A DNA stretch of 64,000 bases from Chlorobiota bacterium (GCA_028287785.1 JAQBOZ010000011.1:62001-126000), one strand, 5' to 3'; shown: positions 1 to 9,022, counted from the stretch's first letter. Made by a program: numbers and translations. The notes: a model not told the origin generated them from the letters alone.

Positions 1-1
1 G

Positions 2-688
2 CCCGATTACACCGGCTATACGTTCGAAGAGCTTCACGATGTGGCGAGACGCATCAACCGCTCGGAATTTCCGGAGAGGTACGCGAGGATCGAGGAGGAG
101 ATTGCCCGGCGATATCGCCTGCGCGATGAGCTTCCGCCGCCATCGGGTCGCAGGCCGGCGCGGGGCGAGCCGGGCCCCGTTTCCTCGAAAGCGCTTCCTC
201 CCGAGAATTCCGGTGCTCCGGTCAGGCGGCGCAGCGGGGAGCTGGTGATTCGAATGATCGCGGGGGTCGAGATCGCGATAGGGTGTATCGATATTCTCAG
301 GCTGCTGATCGGAGGATCCAATCCGCTCCTTGCCAATGTCATGGTATCGGTCACGGCCATCGCGGCGGCTGCCTCCATCCTTGCCGGCGCCCTGCTCTGG
401 GGATATCGCCGGGCCGGAGTCATGGTGAGCATCATGGTGCTTCTCCTTCAGATCCCGTTCTTCTACACCCGCTCGATGGGGCTGTATGTCATCGATACCA
501 TCTTCAGTGTTCCGCTCCGGCTTGGGAGGCTGGCGGGTGGCGGTCAGGATGTCGGCGGTTTTCTCGGCATGAACGTTCTGGCCGCCGGAACCCTGTTTCT
601 GATCTTCAGATTCGGGCGGAACCTTGATGAAATCCGTCACCGGGCGGCCCCTGATGGTGACGATGATGACGCGGCGGCGGCTGTATGA
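2..688 (+). CDS. Membrane protein with cytoplasmic N-terminal module (5' partial)
   Basis: The reading frame is open to the window edge (codons begin at base 2 and read PDYTGYTFEELHDVARRI), so the GTG at 41 in the ORF track is probably internal and the true start lies upstream. The first ~45 residues carry a TFEEL...DR/NR..FPERY.RIEEE pattern that I recall as an N-terminal helical module in front of small membrane domains. A proline/arginine-rich linker follows, then about four hydrophobic segments (starting near VIRMIAGVEIAIG, MVSVTAIAAAAS, MVSIMVLLLQIP and GMNVLAAGTLFLI). The C-terminus is acidic (DGDDDDAAAAV). No catalytic motif is visible and the function is unknown. Confidence 0.6.
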   Translation, partial: PDYTGYTFEELHDVARRINRSEFPERYARIEEEIARRYRLRDELPPPSGRRPARGEPGPVSSKALPPENSGAPVRRRSGELVIRMIAGVEIAIGCIDILRLLIGGSNPLLANVMVSVTAIAAAASILAGALLWGYRRAGVMVSIMVLLLQIPFFYTRSMGLYVIDTIFSVPLRLGRLAGGGQDVGGFLGMNVLAAGTLFLIFRFGRNLDEIRHRAAPDGDDDDAAAAV

Positions 689-1003
689 TCATTCGATAAT
701 TCCCATCGCGCTCATTTTTTTCCGTGGAAGTGAGCGCTATCGGGGCGATATTCCCCAATCAGCCCATGCTCCATCGGCCATCCCGGCCATATCGCGGGAC
801 CATGATGGGCCTGGCGCTGTCCACGGCGGCGTTTCCGGGGGGCAATCCGAAGCGCTGCATGACCGTGGCGCCTTCCGGTCAGGAGAGTCTGTCAACCACC
901 GGGAGCCATCCCGAGCCAATTCCCGCATCTCCTCTGTAGCGTCCCGCTACATGTACAAATCGGTTCCAATTCGAACTCCTCACTTTTTACCAGGAGCAAT
1001 TAC
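689..1003. other. Intergenic stretch, nothing recognised
   Basis: About 315 bp between the membrane protein and the methyltransferase. Short ORFs here (724..939 and the start of 624..1085) have no recognisable motif, no convincing ribosome binding site and read like GC-rich noise. The last 15 bases hold the CAGGAG ribosome binding site of the next gene. Confidence 0.5.
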
Positions 1004-2167
1004 ATGGCCTATGATGCCACAAATCCGATCGTGCCGAAAAAACCGGGAATCGAATCTCGCTACCGCAGCAGGCAGGTACCGATAACGACTTTCATCGAAG
1101 ATTATATCGACGGACGGGTCGATCTTTCGGTCGACTTCCGCGATTTTCTCAACCAGAGAAATAAATTCATCAAGTATGCTCTGGTCGCCGACCATCTGAA
1201 GTTCATCGTTACGCGCTTCATCCCCGAGATCACCATTCACTCGAAAGAGCAGGATGAGCGTATCGTGCGCGATCACTACGATCGCGGCAACGATTTCTTC
1301 GCCAGCTTCCTTGGCGACCGGATGGTGTATACATCGGCATTTTTCAAGACCGGTGAGGAGGATCTGGAGACGGCGCAGGATCAGAAGATGGATCTGGTCT
1401 GCCGGAAAATCCAGATGGAGCGTGGCGAGCGCCACCTCGATATCGGCTGCGGATGGGGAACGCTGGTGATGCACGCCGCGCGCGATTTCGGCACCGACAG
1501 CACCGGCGTCACGCTGGCGCAGGACGGCACCGATTATGGCAACGCGCAGATAGCCCGTGCCGGCGTCTCCGATCACGCGCGGATTATCCGCTCCGATTAT
1601 CGCGATATCCCGAACACGAAATTCGACAAGATCACATGCCTCGAAATGGCGGAGCATGTCGGCATCAAGAACTTTCTGAAATTCATGAAGCAGATCAGCG
1701 GTCTGCTGGAGGATGACGGGCTGTTCTATCTTCAGATCGCGGGCCTCCGCGCCAGGACCGGAATGTTCTCCGGCCTGAACATGGAGGATATCGTCTGGGG
1801 TCTGTTCATGAGCAAGTATATTTTCCCCGGCGCCGATGCCAGCATGCCGCTCAGCTTCGTCGTGAAAAATCTCGAGAAGGCCGGCTTCGAAATTCACAGC
1901 GTGGAAAATGTCGGCATTCATTATTCCCGCACCATCGATCTCTGGTACGACAACTGGATGCGGAACAAGAGCGTCATCGTCAACAAGTACGGCGAGCGCT
2001 GGTTCCGTCTCTGGCAGGTATTCCTTGGCTGGTCCGTGCATATCGCGGCCCAGGGCGCATCCACCTGCTTCCAGCTTGTCTGCAACAAGAATCTTGATGA
2101 GTTCAACCGGAAGCGCTGGTTCTCCGGCGTTGCCCTGGGCGAGCGGGAAATGGAGCTGGTCGATTGA
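1004..2167 (+). CDS. Cyclopropane-fatty-acyl-phospholipid synthase-family methyltransferase
   Basis: SAM-dependent methyltransferase of the CFA synthase/mycolic acid cyclopropane synthase/sphingolipid C9-methyltransferase superfamily. These enzymes transfer a methyl group to an unsaturated acyl chain of a membrane lipid. Seen: HYDRGNDFF (residues ~91-99), the SAM-binding LDIGCGWG (~145-152) and EMAEHVG (~214-220), the equivalent of the family's FEHVG active-site segment. Length (387 aa) is normal for CFA synthases. The start is supported by CAGGAG eight bases upstream. The C-terminal tail (WYDNWMRN, later RLWQVFLGWS) looks closer to the C9-methyltransferase-like branch than to E. coli Cfa, so the exact product (cyclopropane or methyl-branched lipid) is open. 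It appears to be a single-gene unit. Confidence 0.85.
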   Translation: MAYDATNPIVPKKPGIESRYRSRQVPITTFIEDYIDGRVDLSVDFRDFLNQRNKFIKYALVADHLKFIVTRFIPEITIHSKEQDERIVRDHYDRGNDFFASFLGDRMVYTSAFFKTGEEDLETAQDQKMDLVCRKIQMERGERHLDIGCGWGTLVMHAARDFGTDSTGVTLAQDGTDYGNAQIARAGVSDHARIIRSDYRDIPNTKFDKITCLEMAEHVGIKNFLKFMKQISGLLEDDGLFYLQIAGLRARTGMFSGLNMEDIVWGLFMSKYIFPGADASMPLSFVVKNLEKAGFEIHSVENVGIHYSRTIDLWYDNWMRNKSVIVNKYGERWFRLWQVFLGWSVHIAAQGASTCFQLVCNKNLDEFNRKRWFSGVALGEREMELVD

Positions 2168-2394
2168 TCGGCACATGATGAAGCGCGCTCCGATGCGGGC
2201 CGCGGGTGAATGCCCGTCCGCATGATGGGTTGATAATCCTCCGGGATATCCCGATGGTCGCCAACCGCGGCATCGGAATATTCCGGAGGTTCTGTTTGAT
2301 GGGGCGTCGCGCATCATGAACGCCGGTTTCCTTCGTTCGAAACTCCCGCAATTCCCCGCCGTATCCCCCGCGCAAATTTTTTTAACGGCATATC

Positions 2395-2922
2395 ATGCAG
2401 CACGATCACGACGCCCATCTGGCTCCGGTGGATACCGATCAGGTTTTCTCGCTGACGCGACCTGATAAGAATCTCCTGACCCTCTATATCATTTATGCTG
2501 TCATCGCAAACGTTGCCGGCATCGTCGCCTTTCTGCCATTATATTTTCACTACAAAACGCTTCGCTACCGTTTCGACAAGGAAGGGGTCGCGGTTTCGTA
2601 TGGGATTTTCTGGCGGAGGGAGTCGTATCTGACCTATCAGCGGATTCAGGATATTCACGTCACGCGGAATATTTTCGAGCGATGGCTCGGCATAGGCACC
2701 GTGCAGATTCAGACCGCCGCCGGAAGCGCCACCGCCGCCGAATCGATCGTCGGGGTGCGGGAGTTCAACGAGGTGCGGAATTTTCTCTACGCCAGGATGC
2801 GCGGGCACAAACTGGTGACGGCCGTGGATGCCGGGAAGCCGAAGCTGGACACGATGCTGGAGGGAATCAGGGATGAACTGCGCGGGATAAGGACGATCGT
2901 GGAGGGGAGAAGCGATGTATGA
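2395..2922 (+). CDS. Membrane-anchored PH domain protein (bPH2, YdbS-like)
   Basis: A bacterial pleckstrin-homology protein of the DUF304/bPH2 family. A hydrophobic hairpin (residues ~27-51, YIIYAVIANVAGIVAFLPLY) precedes a beta-rich domain with the characteristic LRYRFDKEGVAVSYGIFWRRE and YQRIQDIHVTRNIFERWLGIGTV signatures. YdbS/YdbT proteins occur in pairs in the membrane; their biochemical role is poorly defined. Here too a second PH protein follows and overlaps by eight bases, so the two are surely co-translated. The C-terminal ~35 residues are charged and may contact the partner. Confidence 0.8.
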   Translation: MQHDHDAHLAPVDTDQVFSLTRPDKNLLTLYIIYAVIANVAGIVAFLPLYFHYKTLRYRFDKEGVAVSYGIFWRRESYLTYQRIQDIHVTRNIFERWLGIGTVQIQTAAGSATAAESIVGVREFNEVRNFLYARMRGHKLVTAVDAGKPKLDTMLEGIRDELRGIRTIVEGRSDV

Positions 2923-3631
2923 ATTTCTGAAGCGGATATTTTTTCCGCTGCTGAAGGTCGAGCCTACGGAGCCGGTGCCACCCGCCGGGCATGAGAATGA
3001 TGAGCGGGTGATCGTCATGCGCGCCTCACCGGATTACCTCCGCTACAGGATGTTCTACTGGAAGCTCTACTGCGCCATCTGGTGCATCAGCGTGATAGCC
3101 GAAAGCACGGCCCTGCTCATCTTCGATATCCACTTCCTCTGGCTTGTGATTCCCGTCGCCATCGTCGCCGCGTTCAAGGCGGCGGTCCTCTACGTCGTCT
3201 CCCGCGCCGATTACGAGATGCGGTGGTACACGCTCACCGACAGAAGCCTGCTGATCCGCGAGGGGGTCTGGGTTGTGCGGGAGATCACCCTGACGTTTGC
3301 CAACGCGCAGAATGTCCGGGTGACGCAGGGGCCGTTGCAGCGGTATTTCGGCTTCGCCAATGTGGAGGTGGAAACCGCGGGCGGCTCGCAGTCGCCCGAG
3401 AAGAAGGGACAGCAGCATCAGGCAGTGCTTCGCGGGCTGGCGGACGCCAACAGCGTGCGCGATCAGATCCTCGATATCCTCCATCATCATAATAATGCCG
3501 GCCTCGGCGATCCCGACGATCATCGGGGCGGGTCCGCGCATCAGGATGCGCTGAACCCGGAACTGGTTCAGGCGATATGGGATGAGGCGAGGGAGCTTCA
3601 CGTCGCGGTTGATCGGTCGTGGCGCGGCTGA
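2915..3631 (+). CDS. Second membrane PH domain protein (bPH2, YdbT-like)
   Basis: Overlaps the end of the preceding PH gene by eight bases. Two membrane segments (residues ~46-70 and ~74-98) are followed by one bPH2 domain (~100-185) with the family pattern YTLTDRSLLIREGVW and NAQNVRVTQGPLQRYFGFA. The C-terminal region has a histidine/asparagine-rich stretch (LHHHNN) and ends with a conserved-looking amphipathic helix. It is shorter than classic YdbT, which carries tandem PH domains, so the pair may together provide the repeat. Inference: a two-subunit membrane complex with the upstream protein; substrate unknown. Confidence 0.75.
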   Translation: MYEFLKRIFFPLLKVEPTEPVPPAGHENDERVIVMRASPDYLRYRMFYWKLYCAIWCISVIAESTALLIFDIHFLWLVIPVAIVAAFKAAVLYVVSRADYEMRWYTLTDRSLLIREGVWVVREITLTFANAQNVRVTQGPLQRYFGFANVEVETAGGSQSPEKKGQQHQAVLRGLADANSVRDQILDILHHHNNAGLGDPDDHRGGSAHQDALNPELVQAIWDEARELHVAVDRSWRG

Positions 3632-3756
3632 TGGGCTCCGCGATGCCGGGAATATTTTTTTCGTTCCCCTGTCGATTTCAGCCGGTGCCGTTCGTTGTTG
3701 GGATGCCGCCGGAGAAATCGGCCGGCGCGATATCAACCAATCTTCAGGAGCTGTTC

Positions 3757-4107
3757 ATGCGCTATATGATGTTGATCTATATCCCGGAATCGGCGGAGAG
3801 CACCGCCACCGTCGCGGACCGCGAGGCGATGTATGCCGAGTATGGAACGTTTGCCCAGGAGGCGATCGATAAGGGGATGATGAAGGGGGGAGATGAGCTG
3901 AAGCCGAGCAGCGTGGCCACCACCGTGCGGGTCCGCGCCGGCGAAGTGCTGAAGACCGACGGGCCGTTCGCCGAAACCAAGGAGCAGCTTGGAGGATACT
4001 TCGTCATGGATTGCAGCGATCTGGATCAGGCAATCGAGATGGCGGCGAAGATCCCCGGCGCGCGCCACGGCTCCATCGAGATCCGGCCCATCGCCACGCG
4101 GGATTGA
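3757..4107 (+). CDS. DGPF/YCII-related protein, partner of an ECF42 sigma factor
   Basis: A 116-aa protein of the YCII-related (PF03795) superfamily with the diagnostic DGPF motif (LKTDGPFAETKEQLGGY). I moved the start from the ORF-track start (3619) to ATG 3757, because CAGGAG lies six bases upstream and the family begins at MRYMMLIY. DGPF genes are known to sit beside ECF42 sigma factors, and one follows 91 bp downstream, so the pair is a known functional module. In other bacteria the sigma factor drives expression of its DGPF partner. The biochemical activity of DGPF proteins is not established. Confidence 0.88.
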   Translation: MRYMMLIYIPESAESTATVADREAMYAEYGTFAQEAIDKGMMKGGDELKPSSVATTVRVRAGEVLKTDGPFAETKEQLGGYFVMDCSDLDQAIEMAAKIPGARHGSIEIRPIATRD

Positions 4108-4198
4108 TCATCCCGATGCGGCTGGTTGCGCCATATGATGCAGCGAACGTTGTCGCGGCCCGGAATGCTCCGGGTCGCGACATCGGCATGGAGCGCCC

Positions 4199-5440
4199 AT
4201 GAACACCGCCTACGGCGCCATCGAACGTATTTTTCGCGAGGAGGCCGGGCGCGTCACCGCCTCGCTGATCGCGGTCTTCGGCGATTTCGATCTGGCGGAG
4301 GACGCCCTTCAGGATGCGTTCGCGGTGGCGCTGGAACGATGGCCGGCGGCGGGAGTGCCGGAGCGGCCGGGCGCGTGGATCATGACCACCGCAAAACGGA
4401 AGGCGCTCGATCGCGTCCGCCGTGTCTCCCTGCTGGCGCGGAAACAGATCGAGCGGGAGGCGCCGAGAAATTTCGAGCGATGGGATCTGGAGGATGAGCC
4501 GGAGAGTTCCATCCCGGACGAACGCCTCAAGCTGATCTTCACCTGCTGCCATCCCGCCCTCTCGATCGACGCGCGCGTGGCCCTGACGCTTCGAACGCTC
4601 GGCGGCCTCCAGACGCCGGAGATCGCCGCGGCCTTTCTCCTCCCGGTTGCCACCCTGGCGCAGCGTCTGGTCCGCGCAAAGCGGAAGATCCGCGACGCGC
4701 GCATCCCCTATCGCGTCCCGCCTGATCATCTGCTGGCGGAACGGATCGGCTCCGTGCTGACGGTTCTCTATCTGATCTTCAACGAGGGATACTCCGCCGC
4801 CGCCGGCGATGATCTGCTCCGGCCCGATCTTGCCCGCGAGGCGATACGTCTTGCCCGCGTCATCGCGCTGCTGATGCCGGAGGATGCCGAGGTGCTTGGC
4901 CTGCTGGCACTGATGCTTGCCCACCACTCACGACGTGACGCGCGCAGCGGGCCGGAGGGAGAGCTTCGCACGCTTGAGGAGCAGGACCGTGCGCTCTGGG
5001 ATCGTGATGAGATTGCCGAGGCGGAGGGGCTGCTCGACCGCGCCATCGGCGTGGGGTGTCCGGGGCCGTATCAGATTCAGGCGGCAATCGCATTGCTCCA
5101 TGCGGGCGCGCGCACGGCGGCGGAGACGGACTGGGGGGAGATAGCGCAGCTCTACGGTGCGCTGGCGCGCATGCATCCCTCGCCGGTGATCGAGTTGAAC
5201 CACGCCGTCGCCATCGCGATGGCGGAAGGGCCGGAGCATGGCCTGATGCTGCTGGACAAGCTTGCGGAGGAACTGCGCGACTATCATTATCTCCCCGCCG
5301 CAAGGGCCGATCTTCTTCGCCGGCTTGGTCGCGCGGCGGAGGCGGAAACGGCGTATGTCCAGGCGCTCAGGCTGGTCCGCAACGGCGCCGAGCAGGCATA
5401 TCTCGAGCGGAGACTTGCGGAGATGCGCGGTCCCGTCTGA
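4199..5440 (+). CDS. ECF sigma factor, ECF42 group, with C-terminal TPR extension
   Basis: RNA polymerase sigma factor of 413 aa, about twice the usual ECF length. Sigma region 2 is at ~8-75 ([19 protein letters not shown], then [20 protein letters not shown]) and region 4 at ~110-175 ([21 protein letters not shown]). The long C-terminal part (~185-413) matches the DUF6596/TPR extension ([50 protein letters not shown]) that defines ECF42 and replaces a classical anti-sigma factor as the control element. The DGPF protein immediately upstream is the conserved genomic partner. No anti-sigma gene is nearby, which is typical of this group. Confidence 0.92.
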   Translation: MNTAYGAIERIFREEAGRVTASLIAVFGDFDLAEDALQDAFAVALERWPAAGVPERPGAWIMTTAKRKALDRVRRVSLLARKQIEREAPRNFERWDLEDEPESSIPDERLKLIFTCCHPALSIDARVALTLRTLGGLQTPEIAAAFLLPVATLAQRLVRAKRKIRDARIPYRVPPDHLLAERIGSVLTVLYLIFNEGYSAAAGDDLLRPDLAREAIRLARVIALLMPEDAEVLGLLALMLAHHSRRDARSGPEGELRTLEEQDRALWDRDEIAEAEGLLDRAIGVGCPGPYQIQAAIALLHAGARTAAETDWGEIAQLYGALARMHPSPVIELNHAVAIAMAEGPEHGLMLLDKLAEELRDYHYLPAARADLLRRLGRAAEAETAYVQALRLVRNGAEQAYLERRLAEMRGPV

Positions 5441-5669
5441 CATTTGCAAGCGATTCGAGACCATTTCCACCCACTTGCTCCCATTGACTTCATCCTCCAC
5501 GTGATTATCTTCGTGTGCCCGCCGCCATCGCTAGCAAAGCGTTACGGCCTGGCCGGAAGCATGCCGCCGTACCGTGCATCTCCCGAAGCCAGATCCCCCG
5601 ATTCCTCGGTTCGCAATCGTTCCATCAAGCGCTCGCCGCGCGGCGGGCTCCTACTATCATCGTAATCCC

Positions 5670-6077
5670 ATGAATCAATCCGAAGAGCAGCTTCAGGTGA
5701 TCATCGTCGATCAGGAGCATATGCAGGACGGGAGCGGGGCGGATACTCCGGCATACATGATCGGCCCGGCTGAGGGCATCGTGCTGGATGCATCGGACTA
5801 TGTCATCAGGATACCATCGCATCTCAAGGGGCGCCGGCCGAACATGATTCAGCTTATCGTCGGGAAGAACGAGATGTACGGCGCCGACTGGCGTGGGGAG
5901 GGAGGCCGGTACGTTCTGGATCGGGGGACGCTCCGGCCGCTGTATCAATCGAAGCCGTTCGCGGGCTTCATCTCCGGCCAGCATATCGTGCTTGCGATTG
6001 TCCAGGAAAATCCGGGCGGCGCGGATGGGCGGATCGAGGTTTACCCGATGTGGTACTCCATGGTAAATGTCCAGTAA
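5670..6077 (+). CDS. Conserved-looking hypothetical protein, 135 aa
   Basis: Start chosen at ATG 5670 (MNQSEEQLQVIIVDQE) rather than 5574, because the upstream codons are Pro/Arg-rich filler. The protein is soluble with beta-strand-like alternation (IVLDASDYVIRIPSHL, GQHIVLAIVQEN, IEVYPMWYSMV). It has no signal peptide and no catalytic pattern I recognise. It overlaps the next ORF by eleven bases if that ORF starts at 6067, so the two may be translationally coupled. Confidence 0.55.
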   Translation: MNQSEEQLQVIIVDQEHMQDGSGADTPAYMIGPAEGIVLDASDYVIRIPSHLKGRRPNMIQLIVGKNEMYGADWRGEGGRYVLDRGTLRPLYQSKPFAGFISGQHIVLAIVQENPGGADGRIEVYPMWYSMVNVQ

Positions 6078-6408
6078 TCGCCCCGACATCGATAAATATA
6101 TTGCCCGATGGATTTTTCAGACGCCGGTGAATGGCGGGATAATGGCACCGGCGATTTTGGAAATTCGGTATCGAAATAAACACGAACTACGGATCAATGT
6201 CATGCTGGGAATTATCGTCACGGTGGTGGTGCTGCTGGCCGGCGTGGCGTTCACGATCGCAAGTTGTGTAAAGCTCTTTCTCCTGAGCGGGAAATCGAAA
6301 AAAATGGGAGATGTACGCTGCGCCCGCTGCGGCCACGTCGGCCTGCTCCGATGGTGGAAATCGTACAGCCTTACATGCGCCGAATGCGGCACAAATCGAT
6401 GGAAATGA
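6067..6408 (+). CDS. Small membrane protein with C-terminal zinc ribbon
   Basis: One strong transmembrane segment (MLGIIVTVVVLLAGVAFTIASCV) precedes a cytoplasmic zinc ribbon with two CxxC pairs (CARCGH and CAECG) near the C-terminus. The start is uncertain: ATG 6067 gives 113 aa, ATG 6142 follows a GGCGGGA-type sequence, and ATG 6202 would leave only the membrane segment plus ribbon. Zinc-ribbon tails of this sort usually mediate protein contacts; no enzymatic role can be claimed. It is the first of a tight run with 6446..6835 and 6832..7509. Confidence 0.6.
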   Translation: MSSNRPDIDKYIARWIFQTPVNGGIMAPAILEIRYRNKHELRINVMLGIIVTVVVLLAGVAFTIASCVKLFLLSGKSKKMGDVRCARCGHVGLLRWWKSYSLTCAECGTNRWK

Positions 6409-6445
6409 ATTTCGATTGCCGGAATAATCCGGAGGGGATTTTGCC

Positions 6446-6835
6446 ATGATGAAGGGGCTCAAGCTGGAACGGACGGGAGAGCCGGTACTATCTGTGGGGA
6501 ATTTTCTGCTGCGGATGCTCAGAACGCTGCTGATAGCCTTTCTGTTTATCGGCATTTTTCTGGTCCTCGGGATTTTCGGTTATCATTATTTTCAGGGCCT
6601 TGGCTGGCTCGATTCCCTTCTCAACGCCTCGATGATTCTCTCCGGAATGGGCCCGGTGGATGCTCCGAAGGAGGCCGCGGGAAAATTGTTCGCATCGTTT
6701 TATGCGCTGATGAGCGGCGTGGTATTTATCTCCACCGCCGGGATCATCATCGCTCCGATCGCGCATCGGGTGCTCCATTTATTTCATGCGGAGGATGAAA
6801 CCGATGAACTGGAGGAGGAGGGAGGAGGTGTATGA
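6446..6835 (+). CDS. Two-helix membrane protein resembling a pore-loop channel with degenerate filter
   Basis: A 129-aa protein with a first membrane helix (LRTLLIAFLFIGIFLVLGIFGYHYF), a re-entrant-like loop (WLDSLLNASMILSGMGPVD) and a second helix (FYALMSGVVFISTAGIIIAPIAHRVLH), then an acidic tail. The layout TM1, pore helix, short glycine turn, TM2 is that of Ion_trans_2 potassium channel subunits. Where a potassium channel has TVGYG, this protein has LSGMG, so potassium selectivity is not supported. GGAGG lies upstream of the start. The stop overlaps the next gene's ATG by four bases (ATGA), so it is co-translated with the hydrolase. Confidence 0.6.
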   Translation: MMKGLKLERTGEPVLSVGNFLLRMLRTLLIAFLFIGIFLVLGIFGYHYFQGLGWLDSLLNASMILSGMGPVDAPKEAAGKLFASFYALMSGVVFISTAGIIIAPIAHRVLHLFHAEDETDELEEEGGGV

Positions 6836-7509
6836 TCACCATGTCCCACCATCTCGATATTTCAGGATATGACGGCCAGGCGGTTCCCTGTACGTTTTTT
6901 TCGCATTCCGCCCAGGCCGATCATCTCGCCATAATTCTACCGGGCCTTGGTTATACCTCCACCATGCCGCTTCTTTATTACGCAACCAGCCTGATGGTGA
7001 ACCGGCGCGCCGATGTGCTTCGTCTGGAATATGATTACAGCAGTTCGGATTTCCGGTCGCTGTCGCCGGAGGTGAAGGGGGATCATATCGCCGCTGATAT
7101 CTCGGCGGCGGGAACCGCGGCGCTTGCGGTAAAGGAATATCGCCGGATCACTCTCATCGGAAAATCGCTCGGGACACAGGGGATTGCGCGGCTCCTCGGC
7201 TCGGACCCGCGATTCAGAGATGCCGTCTGCATCTGGCTGACCCCCGTGCTTGTCAGCGATGATCTCCGCGCCGCCACCGCTTACGCGCGCGACCGATCGC
7301 TCTTCGTTATCGGGACGGCCGATCCATTCTACCGTGAGGATTATCTGGCGGAGGTACTGAAAAATTCGAACGGGAAACTTCTGACGATCGATGGCGCGGA
7401 TCATGCCCTGGAGATCGATGGCGATGTGATCGGCTCGATAGAAATTCTGAGGAAGGTGATCGGGGCGATGGCGGAGTTTATCGATGGCAATGGGGAGCGG
7501 CGCGGATAA
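6832..7509 (+). CDS. Alpha/beta-fold hydrolase
   Basis: Serine hydrolase fold of 225 aa. Seen: an oxyanion-side strand (LAIILPGLGYTSTMPLLYY), the nucleophile elbow GKSLGTQG (Ser near residue ~103), an acidic-residue segment GTADPFY, and the C-terminal histidine in GADHALEI. It resembles dienelactone-hydrolase-like and small esterase families; the substrate is unknown. It starts inside the stop of the channel-like gene (ATGA overlap), suggesting one transcript for 6067-7509. It ends three bases from the convergent nfi gene. Confidence 0.8.
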   Translation: MITMSHHLDISGYDGQAVPCTFFSHSAQADHLAIILPGLGYTSTMPLLYYATSLMVNRRADVLRLEYDYSSSDFRSLSPEVKGDHIAADISAAGTAALAVKEYRRITLIGKSLGTQGIARLLGSDPRFRDAVCIWLTPVLVSDDLRAATAYARDRSLFVIGTADPFYREDYLAEVLKNSNGKLLTIDGADHALEIDGDVIGSIEILRKVIGAMAEFIDGNGERRG

Positions 7510-7512
7510 TTT

Positions 7513-8202
7513 CTACGGTATATCCCGCTCGCCGCGCCGCAGCGCGTTTACCAGATGGTGCGCTTTTCGCGTCGGCTCCGGCTGGCGATAGCCGCCATCG
7601 CAGGCCAGCGTAAGGGCGATCGCTTCATCGAGGGTGATCATTGTCCCCACCGACACGAATATCGGCGAGACACGGTTTTTCGTTCTGAGCGCGGCTCCCA
7701 CAACCTCTCCGCGATCGATCAACGGCGTCCAGCTTCCGCGATCGGGGGCCGGTTCCTGATACGCTCCCACCAGCACGGATTTTCCGCAGCCCAGCGTCGG
7801 CCGCCCCGTCAGCAGGCCAACGTGCGATGCTATTCCAAACCGGCGGGGATGCGCCAGCCCGTGTCCGTCCAGCATCACCGCATCCGGCTCGGTCTTCAGC
7901 TTTTTCCATGCTTCCAGAACCGGGGGGATTTCCCGGAACGAGAGGAGGCCGGGAACGTACGGGAAGTGGGTTTCGGTAACGGCGCCCGCCTCTTCGACGA
8001 CCTCAAGCGTCTCCAGATCGAGCACGACGATGCCGGCGTAGATGATCGGGGAATATCTGTTGAAGGAGATATCGGCCCCGGCAATCGTCCTGACCGGCCG
8101 TTCGAGCGGCGTCACCCGCACGCTGCCGCGCAGGCTTTTCTGCATCTCCACCGCCTCGCGCGGGGTTATCGTCCAGTCGTGCAATGTCTTGAAGCGTGCC
8201 AT
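7513..8202 (-). CDS. nfi: Endonuclease V (deoxyinosine 3' endonuclease)
   Basis: Repairs deaminated adenine by nicking DNA one base 3' of deoxyinosine. The 229-aa length is normal. Family motifs are intact: IAGADISFN with the first catalytic Asp, VVLDLETLEVVE, the wedge-associated PYVPGLLSFRE with the conserved Glu, VMLDGHGLAHPRRFGIASH with the second Asp, and VGAALRTKNRVSPIFVSVG near the end. It is a single gene, convergent with the hydrolase. Confidence 0.95.
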   Translation of the reverse strand: MARFKTLHDWTITPREAVEMQKSLRGSVRVTPLERPVRTIAGADISFNRYSPIIYAGIVVLDLETLEVVEEAGAVTETHFPYVPGLLSFREIPPVLEAWKKLKTEPDAVMLDGHGLAHPRRFGIASHVGLLTGRPTLGCGKSVLVGAYQEPAPDRGSWTPLIDRGEVVGAALRTKNRVSPIFVSVGTMITLDEAIALTLACDGGYRQPEPTRKAHHLVNALRRGERDIP

Positions 8203-8314
8203 CGTTCATCCCGCCGGAAGTTGATATTTCTGCTCTCCCGTATTGCCAATAATCGCGCCATCGAGCGTTGCCGGCCCATCGCCCTGGCGCATTTCCCGCT
8301 CCCGCGCAAACGAG

Positions 8315-8346
8315 AACGGCCCCGGAACTATCTTCCCGAGGCCGTT
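8315..8346 (-). terminator. Hairpin downstream of the YceI gene
   Basis: AACGGCC (8315-8321) pairs with GGCCGTT (8340-8346), and an inner GGAA/TTCC closes a five-base loop. It lies 26 bases past the stop of the minus-strand YceI gene. No clear U-run follows, so termination efficiency is uncertain. Confidence 0.4.
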
Positions 8347-8371
8347 TGCTCAATGATGGAGGCGGGCGCTG

Positions 8372-9022
8372 TCAGAGCCCCGTGGAGCCGAAGAGCTTTG
8401 CCGAGATGCTGATCGTCTCGCCGACCTTGCTGCCGACAACTCCCTTGGAGCCGGCGACGTTGAAGTCCTTCAGGGCGACCTTGAAGTCCGCCGTAAGCAT
8501 CACCAGATCGCCCGGTGCGCGCTCGCGGGTTCTGGCCGATGCATCAAGATAGGTGAGCGTTACCGGGACGGTGACCTGTTTGGTGACGCCGTGCATGGTG
8601 AAGTTGCCGACCACGCTTGCGGTAAAGGCATTTCCCTTGACCACGACGCCGGAGACCGAGGTCGCGGTGAAGGTGATCGTCGGGAACGCGGCGGCATTCA
8701 GCCACTGATCGCTCTGGATATGGCTGTCGCGCATTCCATTGCCGCTCTTCATGGTGGCGACCTGCGCGGAGAGCGTTCCACGGAGCGAGGCCGGTTTCTT
8801 CGGATCGAGCGTGAAGGCGCCGGTGATCCCCTCGGCGGTGCCGTTGATCGTCTCAAGCGGTGCCGTGCTCACCCAGGTGAACTGGTTTTTGCCGACCTTA
8901 TCGCTGATCGTGACCTTCTTCGGTCCCGAGGCCGTGACCGCAAGGCCCTGCGCCCGCGTCTCGATGCCGGTTGCAAGCAGCCCGACCATCAGCGCAAGGG
9001 CGGCGATTGTCAATGTTTTCAT
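8372..9022 (-). CDS. YceI family periplasmic protein
   Basis: A lipocalin-like YceI protein (216 aa) that binds isoprenoid-type lipids in characterised relatives; role here unknown. Start set at 9022 because AGAGGAG lies just upstream and the resulting N-terminus is a signal peptide (MKTLTIAALALMVGLLATG, cleavage near TRAQG). Family landmarks: FTWVSTAPLETINGTAEGITGAF, NGMRDSHIQSDQWLNAAAFPTITF, GNFTMHGVTKQVTVPVTLTY, and the C-terminal LKDFNVAG. The MarR regulator gene just upstream on the same strand is a recurrent partner of YceI genes. Confidence 0.9.
   Translation of the reverse strand: MKTLTIAALALMVGLLATGIETRAQGLAVTASGPKKVTISDKVGKNQFTWVSTAPLETINGTAEGITGAFTLDPKKPASLRGTLSAQVATMKSGNGMRDSHIQSDQWLNAAAFPTITFTATSVSGVVVKGNAFTASVVGNFTMHGVTKQVTVPVTLTYLDASARTRERAPGDLVMLTADFKVALKDFNVAGSKGVVGSKVGETISISAKLFGSTGL

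Noticed and set aside
980-2317. 445-aa minus ORF opposite the CFA-type methyltransferase
   Set aside because: Antisense shadow of a gene with clear SAM motifs and a good ribosome binding site.
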